This document shows positions 13,100 through 25,800 of a stretch of 64,000 nucleotides of DNA, piece by piece. Each line of letters opens with the position of its first letter. Position 1 is the stretch's first letter. This stretch comes from Plazaster borealis (taxonomy: Eukaryota > Echinodermata > Asteroidea > Forcipulatida > Labidiasteridae). The stretch is from the NCBI GenBank assembly GCA_021014325.1, contig CM037471.1, positions 19,860,818 through 19,924,817 on the forward strand. The letters are read 5' to 3'. The position numbers and the translations under genes are program-made. Below the pieces are notes generated by a model. That model ran no database searches. It was not told the origin of the DNA and saw only the letters and a program-made list of their open reading frames with translations.

Positions 13100-13258
13100 T
13101 GGGTGGATGGAGGGGTGGATGGATGGATGGATGGAGGGATGGAGGGAGGGTTGGATGGATGGAGGGATGAAGGGATGGTTGGATGGATGGGAGATGGATG
13201 GGTTGGATGGATGGATGGATGGATGGGTTGGTTGGTTGGATGGATGGATGGATGGTAG
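13100..13258. repeat. (GGAT)n microsatellite
   Basis: About 160 bases of GGAT/GGATGGAG/GGTT units. ORFs on either strand through it (Trp-Met-Asp-Gly or His-Pro-Ser-Ile repeats) are artefacts. Confidence 0.95.
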
Positions 13259-13960
13259 ATGTGGGTGATCACTTGCTTGCTTGTTATATTTTCCAGTTGA
13301 TTACTTCATACTCCCAAGCTCTTTGTCTTGTTTGTTTTCTTTACTTGTTAGTGGCTTCCTCGGAACTGGTTACTACCTAGATTGTTATACCCTAAGGGTT
13401 TGTCTTCTCTAATCCCCTGGCTTTCTCGTTTGCCGTTCTAGTCCTCTTGCTGAAGCTCTTAACTATAACTTGTGTTGCTTAAAAAAAAGTCGTCATTGCA
13501 AAAACTGAGTATACAAAATTGTTGGTGAGATGGCTGCTCCTAACATCTTCCAGCAATTAGACAAAGAAATTTGATTGTGCTTTTGGAAGAAAAAATCGCA
13601 AGTGTGGAGGCCGTTATCATTTGATAAAGTGTATAGCTCCAGATCTATATGCCAAATAAGCAGGTTACATTATAAAGAGTATAGTGGGCAGCTCAACGAT
13701 CCTGGTCAACGGGCAAAGTTGTGATCAAAGTATTTTCTTTGTAGATCGTTTGTTGCCACTATGTTGATAGATATAGAACATAATGCTGTGTGTGTAGTTA
13801 TCTGTGTGTGCATCTACTATGAGGCTTTTCTAGCACGCTGCCATTTTAGCAGTATTGCTTTCTATAATTGGTTGATCTGGTTAATTTTGCCACACAGGCA
13901 TTTCATTTTGGTGCAAAACTGTATATAAAATATGTCAACAATGGCACAGCAGACATAGAT

Positions 13961-14167
13961 CAGAGCTGTGTATTGAGAGAGTTGCGACATTCGAGGGACC
14001 AGTTTTCTTCGGCCACGTGGTTGCTGGACGCAATTTTCGGTCCAAATGCAGCACAACAAAATGGGCACACTAGTCTGGCACCTTGTGTTCGCCCATGCGG
14101 GGTTTTTTTTGTACACAAAGTGGCTTCTAATCGCAAGTTGTCGCAACTCTCTCAATATACGGCTCTG
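13961..14167. mobile_element. Small inverted-repeat element (AGAGAGTTGCGAC family)
   Basis: The left end contains TGTATTGAGAGAGTTGCGAC and the right end its complement GTCGCAACTCTCTCAATATA, with about 150 bp between. No coding content is present. Confidence 0.75.
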
Positions 14168-14330
14168 ACATAGATGAACATTGAGCTCAGCATACTCCAT
14201 GTTCTATTTCGATTAGCCTGTATCAATAGCTCCCTCTATCGACTCGAGGGATTCTTGAATCTGGTCTCGACTTAGACTGGTACACTGTGTTTATCCGTAA
14301 GGATATGATAACGGCAGGCACTGGTCGTAG

Positions 14331-14658
14331 AAACCCAATGGTTTCATTGGATAGACACATGCAACACACCGGACTTGGTACTACACACATTTTATGGCAT
14401 GCAAAACTGAAATGGGTCAAAGGTGCATCTGGCAGGCAATCAGCAGGTTCTAGTACACTTCGAGGCGCATGAATAACACCAGATACCTACCTGTATAACC
14501 TGGTTGGTGCCTACCAGATGTACCTTTGACCCACTTCAGTTGTGCATGAAATGCTGGGCGTTTACACTATGTGTGTGTAGTAGTCTGGAAATATGTTATG
14601 TGTGCACTACACAATTGTGTCATGGCAATTGCATCTATCCAATGAAACCATTGGGTTT
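14331..14658. repeat. Inverted repeat around 14490
   Basis: AACCCAATGGTTTCATTGGAT near 14333 is matched in inverse near 14635-14655, and a second inner pair (GGGTCAAAGGTGCATCTGGCA with TACCAGATGTACCTTTGACCC) lies within. It is a long imperfect hairpin, probably a non-autonomous transposon. Confidence 0.65.
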
Positions 14659-15699
14659 GTAAGACCATTATGCTCTATGGTAAGACCAGTGACTGTCTTT
14701 AGTCTCGACTGGTCCCCTATTAGACCTAAGACAGACTTCGGCATTACAAACTCTTGCATTGAGCAAATACGTATAGGTAGTACGCGCGTAAAAATGGTCT
14801 AAGGTACATCACCCACAGCTCATGTTCTCGTGGTTTAGGCCGGGGTGTCTCATGGGGTTTGGTCCCCCAGTAGTCTGTTCCCATACAACGATTTGTGTAG
14901 ACATTTCGTCTGATAGCGCCCTCTTTTGACCCAACTTCCTTCAGCCAATGTAAATTTGCCGTTTTGGGGGGACACATACCTGGAACAAAATCCCCTATGA
15001 CCCCCGTGTCTGCTACAATAACATTATTTGCATAATAAGATAGTATTGGGCCGAATCCGAAATAGCGGCTACGGCTACGGCTGTTGCTACGGCTGTTTGC
15101 CAAGGACGTTGTCCAAGGGAAATTTGTCCTCCGGAGATTCTGTCCCCATACGGGAATGTAAATGGGCTGGAGGAGGACGATTCAAAAGAGGGCGCTATAA
15201 GAAGAAGTTTGTACACAGTTCGCGTACAGAATCTCTGGGGGATAGAATCTCCTGCCACAACGTATCCAACGCACAAAAATGAGTAGCCGCCAATTCGTAC
15301 ACGGGATTAACTCAGTGAGCGCAAATTACAATTGGTGGCGCTGTTTCAACACACCAGTCTTGAAAACTACGGATGTTTTATATTCATGAGTAGGGCCTAC
15401 ATTCGTTACTTTCATTGGTTGACGAAACCGAGCGTTTAGAGGGTTTGTAATTTGTAATAATACGCAATTTGTTTTGCAATTTGTTTTGCTTTAATTGTAT
15501 GTTACTTTAAATGGCCTACCACATGGCATTATTTAATGATCACCATGTTGGTTAAAATTTCGTTCAGTCCCAACATCTAATCCAAAGGTACTGGGATGGG
15601 CTAACGTATGGACAGACTGCGCATTGGACAATCCATTGTAAATCCATTGCACATAATTATTGTCATTCTTTGCTTTTACTAAAAATAGGGCTCGAACAT

Positions 15700-16010
15700 A
15701 AGCCTTGTGGCGTGTCATGGCCGAGCGGTCTAGTTCACCGGACCCAAGCTCTGGTGTTGTCAGCAGCAGAGTGTGGGTTCGATACCCGGTCATGACACTT
15801 GTGCCCTTGAGCAAGACACTTATATAACAATAATTGCTTCGTAAAAAGTTGGGACGGTAGTGCATTCTGCTCTACCAGCCAGGCTCCTAGTGGATGATAC
15901 CCATGCCTTCATCCTTACGGACTGTGAAGGGGGTAACCCTGTTTCAGCCCCAGGAGTAGGTGGCAACGTGCTCCTGGTGGCAGTTGATTTGGGTCGATAG
16001 CCCAAGCAAA
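15700..16010 (+). mobile_element. tRNA-derived SINE
   Basis: It begins with a tRNA-like head (A box TGGCCGAGCGG, B box GGGTTCGATACC), followed by the conserved CCTTGAGCAAGACACTTAT segment and a tail with two arms around CCAGGCTCCTAGTGGAT. It looks like a diverged relative of the SINE at 56781. The ORFs across it are not genes. Confidence 0.7.
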
Positions 16011-16517
16011 TCGGTTAAGTGTAGCCCCACCTTGATGTTTTAAAAGATCGCAACATTCTTCTTGCAACTTTGGTTTAAAAAGATCGTTTACATTATCCAT
16101 GGAGCCTCCATGCATTATCATATCGTGTGTGTACATGTCAGTGACTGTGAGCAGTACAATCGTTCTCATCGTGCATCACTACATCCTGAACAAGAATTTG
16201 TACAAGCTCATCGCTGCCCATCCAATCGGTTTTGGATGAGACCGTTGAGCCAAGCGAAATTTCGAGTGACAACGGTAGCCAAGAGAGGGAGCTCTACAAA
16301 TTTCAGAAAACCCCCCCAAAACTACCAGGGTGTACTATACGAATAATAAAGATAACATCATGCACCAAACCTCATGTATAAGTATACCGACAATTTTCTT
16401 CTGTAAATCAAAGACTTGAAGGTCATGGTTTATATGGATTGCTGTAAAATGGTCCAATGTTGTGGCCCTCGGGTTGTTGACTTTCAACCGTTCTGGGCCA
16501 TTTTTGGGTACACTCTA

Positions 16518-16827
16518 CAAGGGAGATGGGCTTAGCTTTCGATCCAGACCGGACATAACATTATATATATTTAAAAGTCTCTAAGCCTTTTGAAAACAAT
16601 TCAAATATATTTTCTGACAATTGAAATTTATTTGTCTTACTTTAGTAAGGAAAAGACGTAAAATTGTGAGCTATCCTATGCCCATCCGAAATGAAAACAC
16701 AAAGGAACGAGTAAACTGTAGAGACTCCATCTTGGAAAACGGGCTTGTACCATAGTTTTACATATAAAACTAGTGGGGAGGTGGCCTTAGCTTTCGATCC
16801 AGACCGGACCTTGTTTAAATATATATA
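16518..16827 (+). repeat. Two ~50-bp direct repeats 256 bp apart
   Basis: CTTAGCTTTCGATCCAGACC followed by GGAC and an AT-rich tract occurs at about 16530 and again at about 16786. Nothing else is recognised between them. Confidence 0.7.
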
Positions 16828-19014
16828 ATATATTTTTTTTTAAAATGCATTTAGCAGTGTTGATTATGGGAAGCTTATATTTTAGTATGGTGTACCCACC
16901 ATTCGCCAAAACCTTGTTGATCATACACAAGGCTGCCCAGATACGCATCTGGCTCGCGTATTAGATCATCTGATGGATTTTTGAAATGTGTATTGGAATT
17001 TGAGTTCAAAGTTCACGGGGTCACAGGTCAATTAGTCGTGCATGCATGTGCTTTTGAGTGCATGCACTTTTTGATAGAGGCGATAAGAACAATGGCTATT
17101 ATCGACGATTCGGAGATAAAACGATTACGTCATCATTATAATTAGGAAGAAACACCAAACCAGGTATAAAAACCAAAAGTGCTTCAAAAAATTGTTTCTC
17201 AATATTCTAATTATTCATTGGTAAACAACTTTATAATTTACCTTTCCACAACATAAAAAATCATGGTCAAACTGACAACTTACCTTTTGAAGCGCTGGAA
17301 GAATGAATATTCAAGTGACAGCAAAGGCCTGGACAATTTGCATAATTAAACATAGAAGTGTAAATTCTGACACTCGCCCTGTACGAAGGAATACGAAGAA
17401 AAAAAATTATTTGTACCATATACGACGACTATCTTATAGAATTATAGCGACAGTTTTTTTTTACAACGTGTTCTTTAGGGAATGGATTCTATTGTTGAAG
17501 CAGTGAACGGTCATTTGCATTTTAAAAAGAAAATTTGGCTTACTCTAATATTTCTTGTTCCTTTCCTTTCTTTCTTTTTAAAAAATTATTTAATATTACA
17601 GAAGTCAGATTCCTTTTTCTATAATTTGTATAGGTATTAAACAATCTGAAACCAATGTACTTTACTCAATTGGTCACATAGGCTCAAGTTATTCACCTTC
17701 ATCCGGTGCTTAATACTTGTTCCGTACAAAAAAAACCTCCCCAATTGTATATCCTCGCGAAATCTCGTTGTATACTTAAACTATCGCGCATTTTAAAATA
17801 AAAATGTCAGTGGTATTAGTTCGTCCCAGGCAATTCTTGTTATACCCTAATGTCGTAATTCACTATGATATGTGTTAATAGCCCTGAGGCAGCTGACCCC
17901 ACTAATTGCCCAGGCGCGGCTTCGGACAGTCGCCACCGAAAACAAAGGACACGTCGAAAAGGTCAAGACCTTCACAGCAATTAGACGTTTGTCGGTTAAA
18001 CACTGCCGCCAGCGGTGACTTTGAGATAGTTCCAGGGGGTCAACTTTAAAGTGCGCCGATGGTAATTTGCGGACAAAAGTTTTACAAAGAAACGTTAAAG
18101 TCTCATTACGTCACTAGCTAGTTAGCACAAATGTTACAGGTTCGATTTTATGTATGGATACGTTTTTCTATAATACCTTTTAAGCCACCTCTAAGTCTGT
18201 AAATTAAAGACAGAAATCGTGTCTTGTGTTGTTCACTTAATGGGTCAGAAAAAAAGTGGTACTGCTGTTCAAGTTTGGAAATGAACCATGAAACTTATAT
18301 AGTTTTTGTTATTTCATCCAAAATCTAATGCTCCTCCTTTTTGTTCAGTTTGTTTTGAGCAAAAAAATCCTCTTTATTCTTTCTAATCTCCAAATAGTTG
18401 TTTAAGTCATCTTTATCTGACTGTATGTAGGCCCCTTTCAATAAAATAAAAAATCAAGAAACTTATAAACAACTCTGATTAAAATAATAATAAGAGAGAA
18501 AAACGTGAAAAGGTGTAATACTATTCTTGTGTGTCTCAGTTTTCTTTAAACTTCTAACAAATGCTTCTAACAAAGATTTGCCAAAGTTTCTGGCTTAGTC
18601 TACTACAGTTACACCAACTCGGCATTCCCGAACACCAATTAGCTAGAGGCAGTATGTCTAACAAGACTCTTTGTTTGTTAAATCCTGCAGTTTTTGTTTC
18701 CGTTTGACCACAGTGGTATTAGACACCGCGACTGTGACCCATGGGGACCAGACTGTATTGTTTATTTCACTCTTGATCAATTCTCAACAACACCTCTTGA
18801 CATTAATTACTCCAAAATTATTTGAGGCACAAGATGTTTTGTTTTTGATGAAAGCCATCGTTGCTATAAATCTTGTACCCGAAGCATCAAGCTTGTTGGT
18901 CTTCACAAAAACGAGAAATACATTTTGACTTGTAAGTTTTCTTGTTCCAAGTGATTGACTGTAATGTTAATTTGCATCGGGGATAAAGTATATTATTTGT
19001 GTTTTACTCGTACA

Positions 19015-19182
19015 CAGGCCTGGAATTACACGGAGGTCACGGAGGCCATGGACTCAGTTGCCCTGATCTTGGCCTTGGTGCCTCTTCAAAAGTGTCCCAT
19101 TATGCTTTAAGATTTTCCAATGGAAGTACCCTTTGCAGAATGAAAATGGCCTAGCCCTCTCAAAGATGAAATTAAAGGCCTA
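19015..19182. repeat. GGCCTGGAATTACA repeat, copy 1
   Basis: It starts CAGGCCTGGAATTACACGGA and ends GATGAAATTAAAGGCCT, and contains GATCTTGGCCTTGG and TTTTAAGATTTTCCAAT-like blocks. A close relative lies at 43846-44008. It is inverted at its ends and noncoding. Confidence 0.75.
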
Positions 19183-22100
19183 TTTAACACAAAACATATA
19201 AGCTGCCAAAGTTGCACCAAACCCGGGGTAACTTTGGCAGCACATTAATTGACCCCCAGGGGTTTAATGGGAAAAATAATTCAAATTGTTCATGATCACT
19301 AGGGTAGAGGATGCCCCTAATGTCACATAGAAGTTAAAATAAGCATCCAGCTACAACCATGGAAAAATATTATTGCACCATTCATACAAAAACCTGCCAA
19401 AGTTACCACATTTTGGTAGTTTATACGCACTGTGGTTTATATCTCGTGCCGAAAATCAAAATAACTTATTCGAAACACAATCAACTGTAACCTCATGACG
19501 TCATTCTGAATCCCTGTCGAGGGTCTTACAAACTTGGGAACTTAAAAAACGGACGTAACGCAAAACAGTGGCGTAACCAGAGGGGGTTGGGCCTGAACCT
19601 ACCCCGCCCTGCTCATAACCCTTTCCCTCTTGCCCTCTATACCAAAATGAGATCGAAGAAAACATTTGTTTGTTTTATGCAATTAAAAACACCTTTGTGC
19701 GTAATCTGTAAACTAGTTAAAGGCTGTTTGGAAAGCAAACAAAATGTTTGGTTCAGAACATCACCTTCTTTTAGGTAGGCCTATATGTCTAACACTTCTT
19801 GAAAAAAAAACACCCAAAGACAACTATTTCTTCCCCCCCCCCCGCCTGCCCCCTCCCCTCCAATGAAAATGACTACGCTATACTGATCCAATTCAAAGCC
19901 TATCTACTACATACATAAGAAGAAGAAAAAGCGGCCATGGGTCATCATTGTTATTTAAAGAAGAGTATTAACACCTTAGAAATCTCTTTAGTGAATAGAA
20001 GTTAAAGTATTATTATGTTTTCAACTTTTAAAAATGCCCCGCATTTGGTATTGGTTATTAGAACATTCAACTCTTTTCAAATGTATATTTTGATTCACAA
20101 TAAAAACAAAGTGTATATCTCAATTAAGTTCCCTATAATGTGCTTGTTTTGGTATAACAGTAAGGCGATACATCTTTGACAATGTGAAAGCTAAGGTCAA
20201 CAACCAGAGGGAAAAATTGGCGTCCAATAGTGCATCACTGCTTGCCTTCTGGAATGGTCAGAGATCCGAAGAGTTTGTTGTTCTCTTCTAGACACCAAGG
20301 TCGTGTGAAACACAGACGCTGTGTTCAAAAAGAGGTACCGGCTATGAGGCCAGATTCGACCGGGCTTCACTGGGGTAGAAGTCCCCTACACAGTCTCTGT
20401 GGCCAGGCCCGTACTTTGAGCAGACTGATGCTAAGCGATTACATTCCACGATGCTGGGTGGCGCGCTGAGGCGGCCATTTTGAAATTAAGCACCTGTATA
20501 AAAAAAGACTTACAGACTCCATGGATGTTTTAGTGCCAATGACCGAGCGTTCTTACAATATTGAACTTGGCCTATTGACCCTAGAAAGTTTAAAAGGTTA
20601 TCCAACCGTTTAGTAAATATCATGTACCTATAATAAATTCATCTCAAATGTTTTTGAAATCGTAAAACTGTCTGCTTATGAATCCAAAGCCATTCGTTTT
20701 ATACAAATTACACGTTTGTGCCATTTTCATAAATTCTCAACAAACTTTACAGCATTAACAAAAAATTAAGTCGGTCATTTTCTGCATGTTTGCGATAGCA
20801 GTTCGATTTTCACTAAAGAAAACTGTATTTTTGTATCCGCTCGCGTATCTCTATTTCAAAGCAAGACATTATTACCGCTTGTGTTAAAACTTTTTGCTAT
20901 ATAATTTGTGATTTTACAAATTATTTAAGCAATGTGCCAAAGTTTCTTTTTACATTGATAGCAATTTAAGATTCAATGACTAAAGTAACGCCCTCTGTCT
21001 GCAACACCTACCCGACTCTGAACTTGGCCGGAGTGTCTGACCAATGAATGAGGTTACCATAAAAAGAAAATAAACGAAAAATAATAAATAGATAGTAATA
21101 ATAATGAAAAGAGAAAAATGGTTTACGGCAACCGTTTTTTGCCTTTGATTAACGTAAAATGTGACCTTAGTATATAGCATTATTTCCTTTATTTCAAAAG
21201 GAAAATTTGTTACCGAAAACCTTTTTCCCACTGTTCCTCTTTAGTGACTAAGGTGACAATACTTTGAATAAAACGGCATTAAACCATTTCTCTCAAGCGT
21301 AATGGTTTGTAGTTTTTAAAATTACTTTACTACAATGTGTTTAATTGATACTTTTTCCTGAAAAAGGTAATGCCTTTTGGCTGTGGACATTACACTTTAT
21401 TAAGAATGAGAACGACTTTTGACATTCTTTCCAATAATACCTCAACGGTATTACAAACTTTAGGCTCAATTCCAAACATCAGATGTTGATTTGGGGTCCC
21501 TCTGCAGCAAAATTCATTTCCAATCAACGCGAAGTTTTCGCTAATAATGAAAGTTTTATTAGAAGTGGCCAGATGTTTGGGGTCGAGACATTGGCGGCAA
21601 TTACAGGGCCGCGCGCTGTATGGTCTGGCCCCGGGGGTTTTAGCACTGCGTGTTCGCCCGGTACAATGACCGAGGAACCTGCCCTTGGCTTCTACTACAA
21701 GAAATGATATAATAAATACATGAAATCTGTCCAGAATTTTTGTTGGGGAGTATTTACACAAAGGTGTTGTGGTTTTTAACTTCAGGCAGCTTAACTTCAG
21801 GTATAGAGTGTTCATGTATGCAGAATACTGAAGGTAAAATGGGCTGAGGGTGTTGAAATAACACCAACAGTGTTGACACTGTTTACGAACACCAGGTACA
21901 ATTAATATTTATGCAGTTGGGTTTTTTTTAAGGAGATATGAAAAATACAAACAAAATTGTTAAAATTCTTGTCGAATAAAAAGTTATCCAGTCTAAGAGA
22001 AAACGCCAAGATTCATCTTATGAGTTGTTAATATCGCCATATAGTGATTTGTATTGTGACGTCACCCTTTACTGAGCAATTAAGATCGATACACAACCAA

Positions 22101-22731
22101 GGTCAAATCTTAGCTCTTTGTGAAAACGAACACCTTCTAACTAACCCTTCCTCTTATATTCACGTTATAACATTTTGAAGTTTCTCATTCCATTTCCCTT
22201 AGGTACATGTCAGAATTAAATTCACCTTGACACTAATTATAAAGGGAATCCATTCACTTGCTTGCCATCCACCTGCCTTTAAAAAAGGCAAGAAAATTGG
22301 GGTTTATTTGCCAACAAGTTGGTTCAAAACAAGTTGGAAACAAAACAATTAGCCTATAAACATTCTGCCGTAAAATGTTGAGATATGAGAGGTTCCCTAT
22401 GAATATTTTTGTCCTACATCAAAATAAACCACTAAATATACAACTCACCAAGCCACATGAGAACCCTGAATCATCAAAAGATTAGAAACAAGTTTCATGC
22501 CAAAATACCCAACTTGATACCAAAAAAAACAGCAACATTGTCGTTTTAAGAATGCTCTTATACTTAATGATGAATAAATTATGTCTCAGGTGAATATCTT
22601 CCATTGTTCAAAAGGAATTTCGGTGCGCACGTTTAGCATACATTTCCCCATTGTTCATTACACGTAACACCAGTGTATCTTTACATGTGGACGACCGCAC
22701 GGTCATACGGGTTAGGACTCTTTACCCGACG

Positions 22732-22849
22732 CCATTTAAAAAAAGCAGTTGTGCTTTGACACTGGGTAACATGTGATTGAATATTTAGCACGTTTTGTTA
22801 GCGGTCATCGTTCTTCAAGTTTCAGCTGTTTGGGGTATTCGAGGGACAT
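22732..22849 (+). promoter_or_regulatory. Putative proximal promoter of the bHLH gene
   Basis: A TATA-like ATTTAAAAAAA lies about 115 bp before the first ATG. Three E-boxes (CANNTG) follow within 85 bp: CAGTTG at 22746, CATGTG at 22770 and CAGCTG at 22823. bHLH proteins bind E-boxes, so autoregulation is possible, but the transcription start is unknown and an upstream 5' exon is not excluded (TTTCAG at 22821 could be an acceptor). Confidence 0.35.
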
Positions 22850-25800
22850 ATGGAGCTAAGAAGTAGTGTTTCAAACAGTGGACAGATACATGTAAATGAG
22901 TCGACAGAGTTCAGCTGTGATTCATCATTTGATTTGATGAATGTTCACGCTCTGTCAGCAGGTACTTGTATCAATCACCACCGGCGTGCGAGTACGACTG
23001 GATGGGACGGGTCCACATTGCTCCTCCCTGCCAACCCTAGCGACCAGTGGTGTCCAGGTCAAACATCCGAGGTGAAAGGGGTAGGACAGTTGAGGCACCC
23101 CTATGCCCAACCCATTCCCCTCTACAACCCCAGTCAAGTCACCGCTCCAGTACAGACACAAGACCATGCCAAATCTCAAAAGGTAACTGTGGCCTCTCAG
23201 CAATGTTTAAGTACGCCTTTAAATTACAGTCCCATCACTTGGGTTCCGCCCCCATCCACACCGACCCCACCGTCCGCTAACATTGTTGCTTCATCACTCA
23301 AGTTACTTCAGCATATTCTTGAAACTTCCACTGCAAGTAAATTACAAGTCTCTGACCTAGACACACGTGTAAGTCGCGTGTTTACAGCTACGGACAGTGT
23401 CGTCAACTCGGACGCAGCGTGTCTTCACACTCCAACCGTCCAGCTCGACCTTAATACACCTGGTTCCACCCGCAGAGGTGCCTGCTTGGTACAGCAAAAA
23501 CCTGGCAAAATGCCGTGTGTCCACGAGGAGACAAGTATGATGGTGGACAATCTTGCTGATGTTGGTCGAGATAAAACCCTAGTGAATGACTGGCCAAGAG
23601 ATATACCGCGTCCGTACATGGTGTTTCCATGTAAGACCGTGTATGTCGATGGGACAACCAGAGCCTCGTCAGTTGACAATAACATCATCAAAGAAACAAA
23701 GACCTCCGAGGCTATCTCTAAAAAGAATTACTTCCTGAGGAGAAGTGATAAAAGTGCGGATGTTGCGACTTCGGGAACTCTGGAAACGCTGCATAAAACA
23801 ACTCAGTCTAATGGTGATAACATTCGATTCAAAGACTCACAAAGAGACATTGTTAGACGGTGTCCTTCGGAGAAGAAAGTTGTTAAGAGAAAAGGTGATG
23901 TTTCCAGTGAAAAGGGTGCAAGTAAAAAACGAAAAGACTCATCGGAGAGATCGAGATCAGATCGCAACCGCACTCCTCCGCCTATCACCAGAATCCCACA
24001 CCCTAAAGCACCAATGATACCGGGTACACCCCTTATTGCTCATCGACCGCTCCTACCGTCCACACTAAAGGCCATCCCATTACAAACCATAACTCTAGAC
24101 TCCAGACCCCTTTCTCCTATAACACATCTTAATACAAACACTGTTTTGAGTTCCGATGCAAGGCATGTAGCTATCCGTCCCCGTACAGAGAACCTACATT
24201 CATCCTCAACAAGCTTCGTGATTTCCAGCTCATCAACGGACAATGCAGTCACGGATGTCCCGATTAGACCCGTCCCGATTACCGGCTCTTTGCGCCCGTA
24301 TCTCAGCTCAAACCAACCCCGGTATCTTCCGATACCTACGGTACATTTTCCCTCACGGCCCATGCTACCCATTTCTATGCCACAACTAGCCGCATTCACA
24401 GGGTCACCGTTGGCGTTTATTCATCCAGGAATCCATATTTTTCCCGGTACTCACAATCAACCATACCCCACACTTACAAACTTACCTCATGTTGGACTAC
24501 CAACAGTTCCTGTACCATTTTTCAAAAGAACGCATCCGTTCCCAAGCCTAAACAACGGTGTACCAGATTCGTTAGCTCTCAGGCAGAGGTACTGCGAGGC
24601 GATAGCACCACCGTCAAGACGCCAAAGTCGCCGGCGGCGGCAGAGCTCGGGCGACTCACAGCCCGCGGAGGAGGACGGACCGGAGACTCAGAAAGTCCGC
24701 CGTAAGCAGGCCAACGCGAGGGAGAGAGACAGGGTAAACCATCTCAACTCCGGCTTTGAACATTTGAGGACAGTCTTACCTTGGCTACACCACGGTAGGA
24801 GGGTGAGCAAAGTTGACACTCTTCGATCAGCTATTGACTACATTAACCATTTACAGAGAATCTTATGGGAATCTGATGCCACCACTTACATCACTGCACC
24901 AAGACCAGTTGGTAAGCATTAGTTAAACAAATTACTTAAAATAGTCATAAAATTTGCCACCTTTTTCTTGAAAGTGTATACAACTTTTATCAAACAGCAA
25001 AACTTAAAGGTGTTATACAGGATTGGTAGAGCTGGCAAAATAGTTGCAGACAGTGTTAATGTTTCTTGTGATCTACCATATACATGAAATAACAAACCTG
25101 TGAAAATTTGGGCTTAATCCGTTGTTTGAGTCAAAATAAAATAGTGAAAAACCATGCACAATGTTCAGCATGTAACCACATTGTCCTTAGGAAGTAACTA
25201 TAAATAGTAGTAAACTTGCGGGTACAACCATGTGTAAAATCTCTTTTGGGAGGAGTGTTGGCTCTGAAAAGAGCCGGTTTTCTCCTGAAGACGAGCAGAG
25301 TATACTGTTCGAAACGTCGCGACCAAACCGGCTCTTTTCAGAGCCAACACTCCTCCCAAAAGAGATTTTACACATGCTTGTACCCGCAAGTTTACTACTA
25401 TTTATTAGTTACTTCCTACTTTCAACACCATGCAAAGCTTCAAACACCACTCACATTGTCCTTAATTTTGGCTGTAACGACCGAAATCAGCTGTATCATT
25501 AGTATAGGGCCTATTATTACATCATTAGTTATTGATCCTGATGGCTCACAAAAGTTGTGCGGGAGTTTAAAACGAGCGAACAACATTTGGTAATTGTCAA
25601 ATAGGTGACCCATTATATACATGTAAGCCTAAATGGAAAAAAAAACTATGAAGGTTTAAGCTCGAACTGTCATCAGAGTCATGAGAAAATAGAGAGAGAA
25701 AAACCTTATTGTTATACTGTTTTTCAAACACGAGTTTTGAACCCGCGAAATCAAAACTAAGTGTTTTACTCATTTCTCAAAAACAGCAGCGTGTCAAGCA

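Larger units (their letters stand above)
1..22849. other. Gene-poor flank upstream of the bHLH gene
   Basis: No coding exon could be established in this 22.8 kb. It holds the repeats listed separately, AT-rich single-copy DNA, and short GC-rich pockets around 1110-1210, 3540-3700, 3900-4000, 4290-4520, 5030-5100 and 7140-7260. ORFs here are short, without recognisable domains, and several lie inside repeats. A long quiet flank next to a developmental transcription factor could be regulatory DNA, but that is inference. Stretches such as 2650-3500, 7260-8340, 17000-18960 and 19860-21800 show nothing I can name. Confidence 0.7.

Noticed and set aside
20163..20288. 42 open codons after TATAACAG, ending in TAG, with a protein-like composition
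   Set aside because: Short enough to be open by chance, no recognised family and no partner exon.
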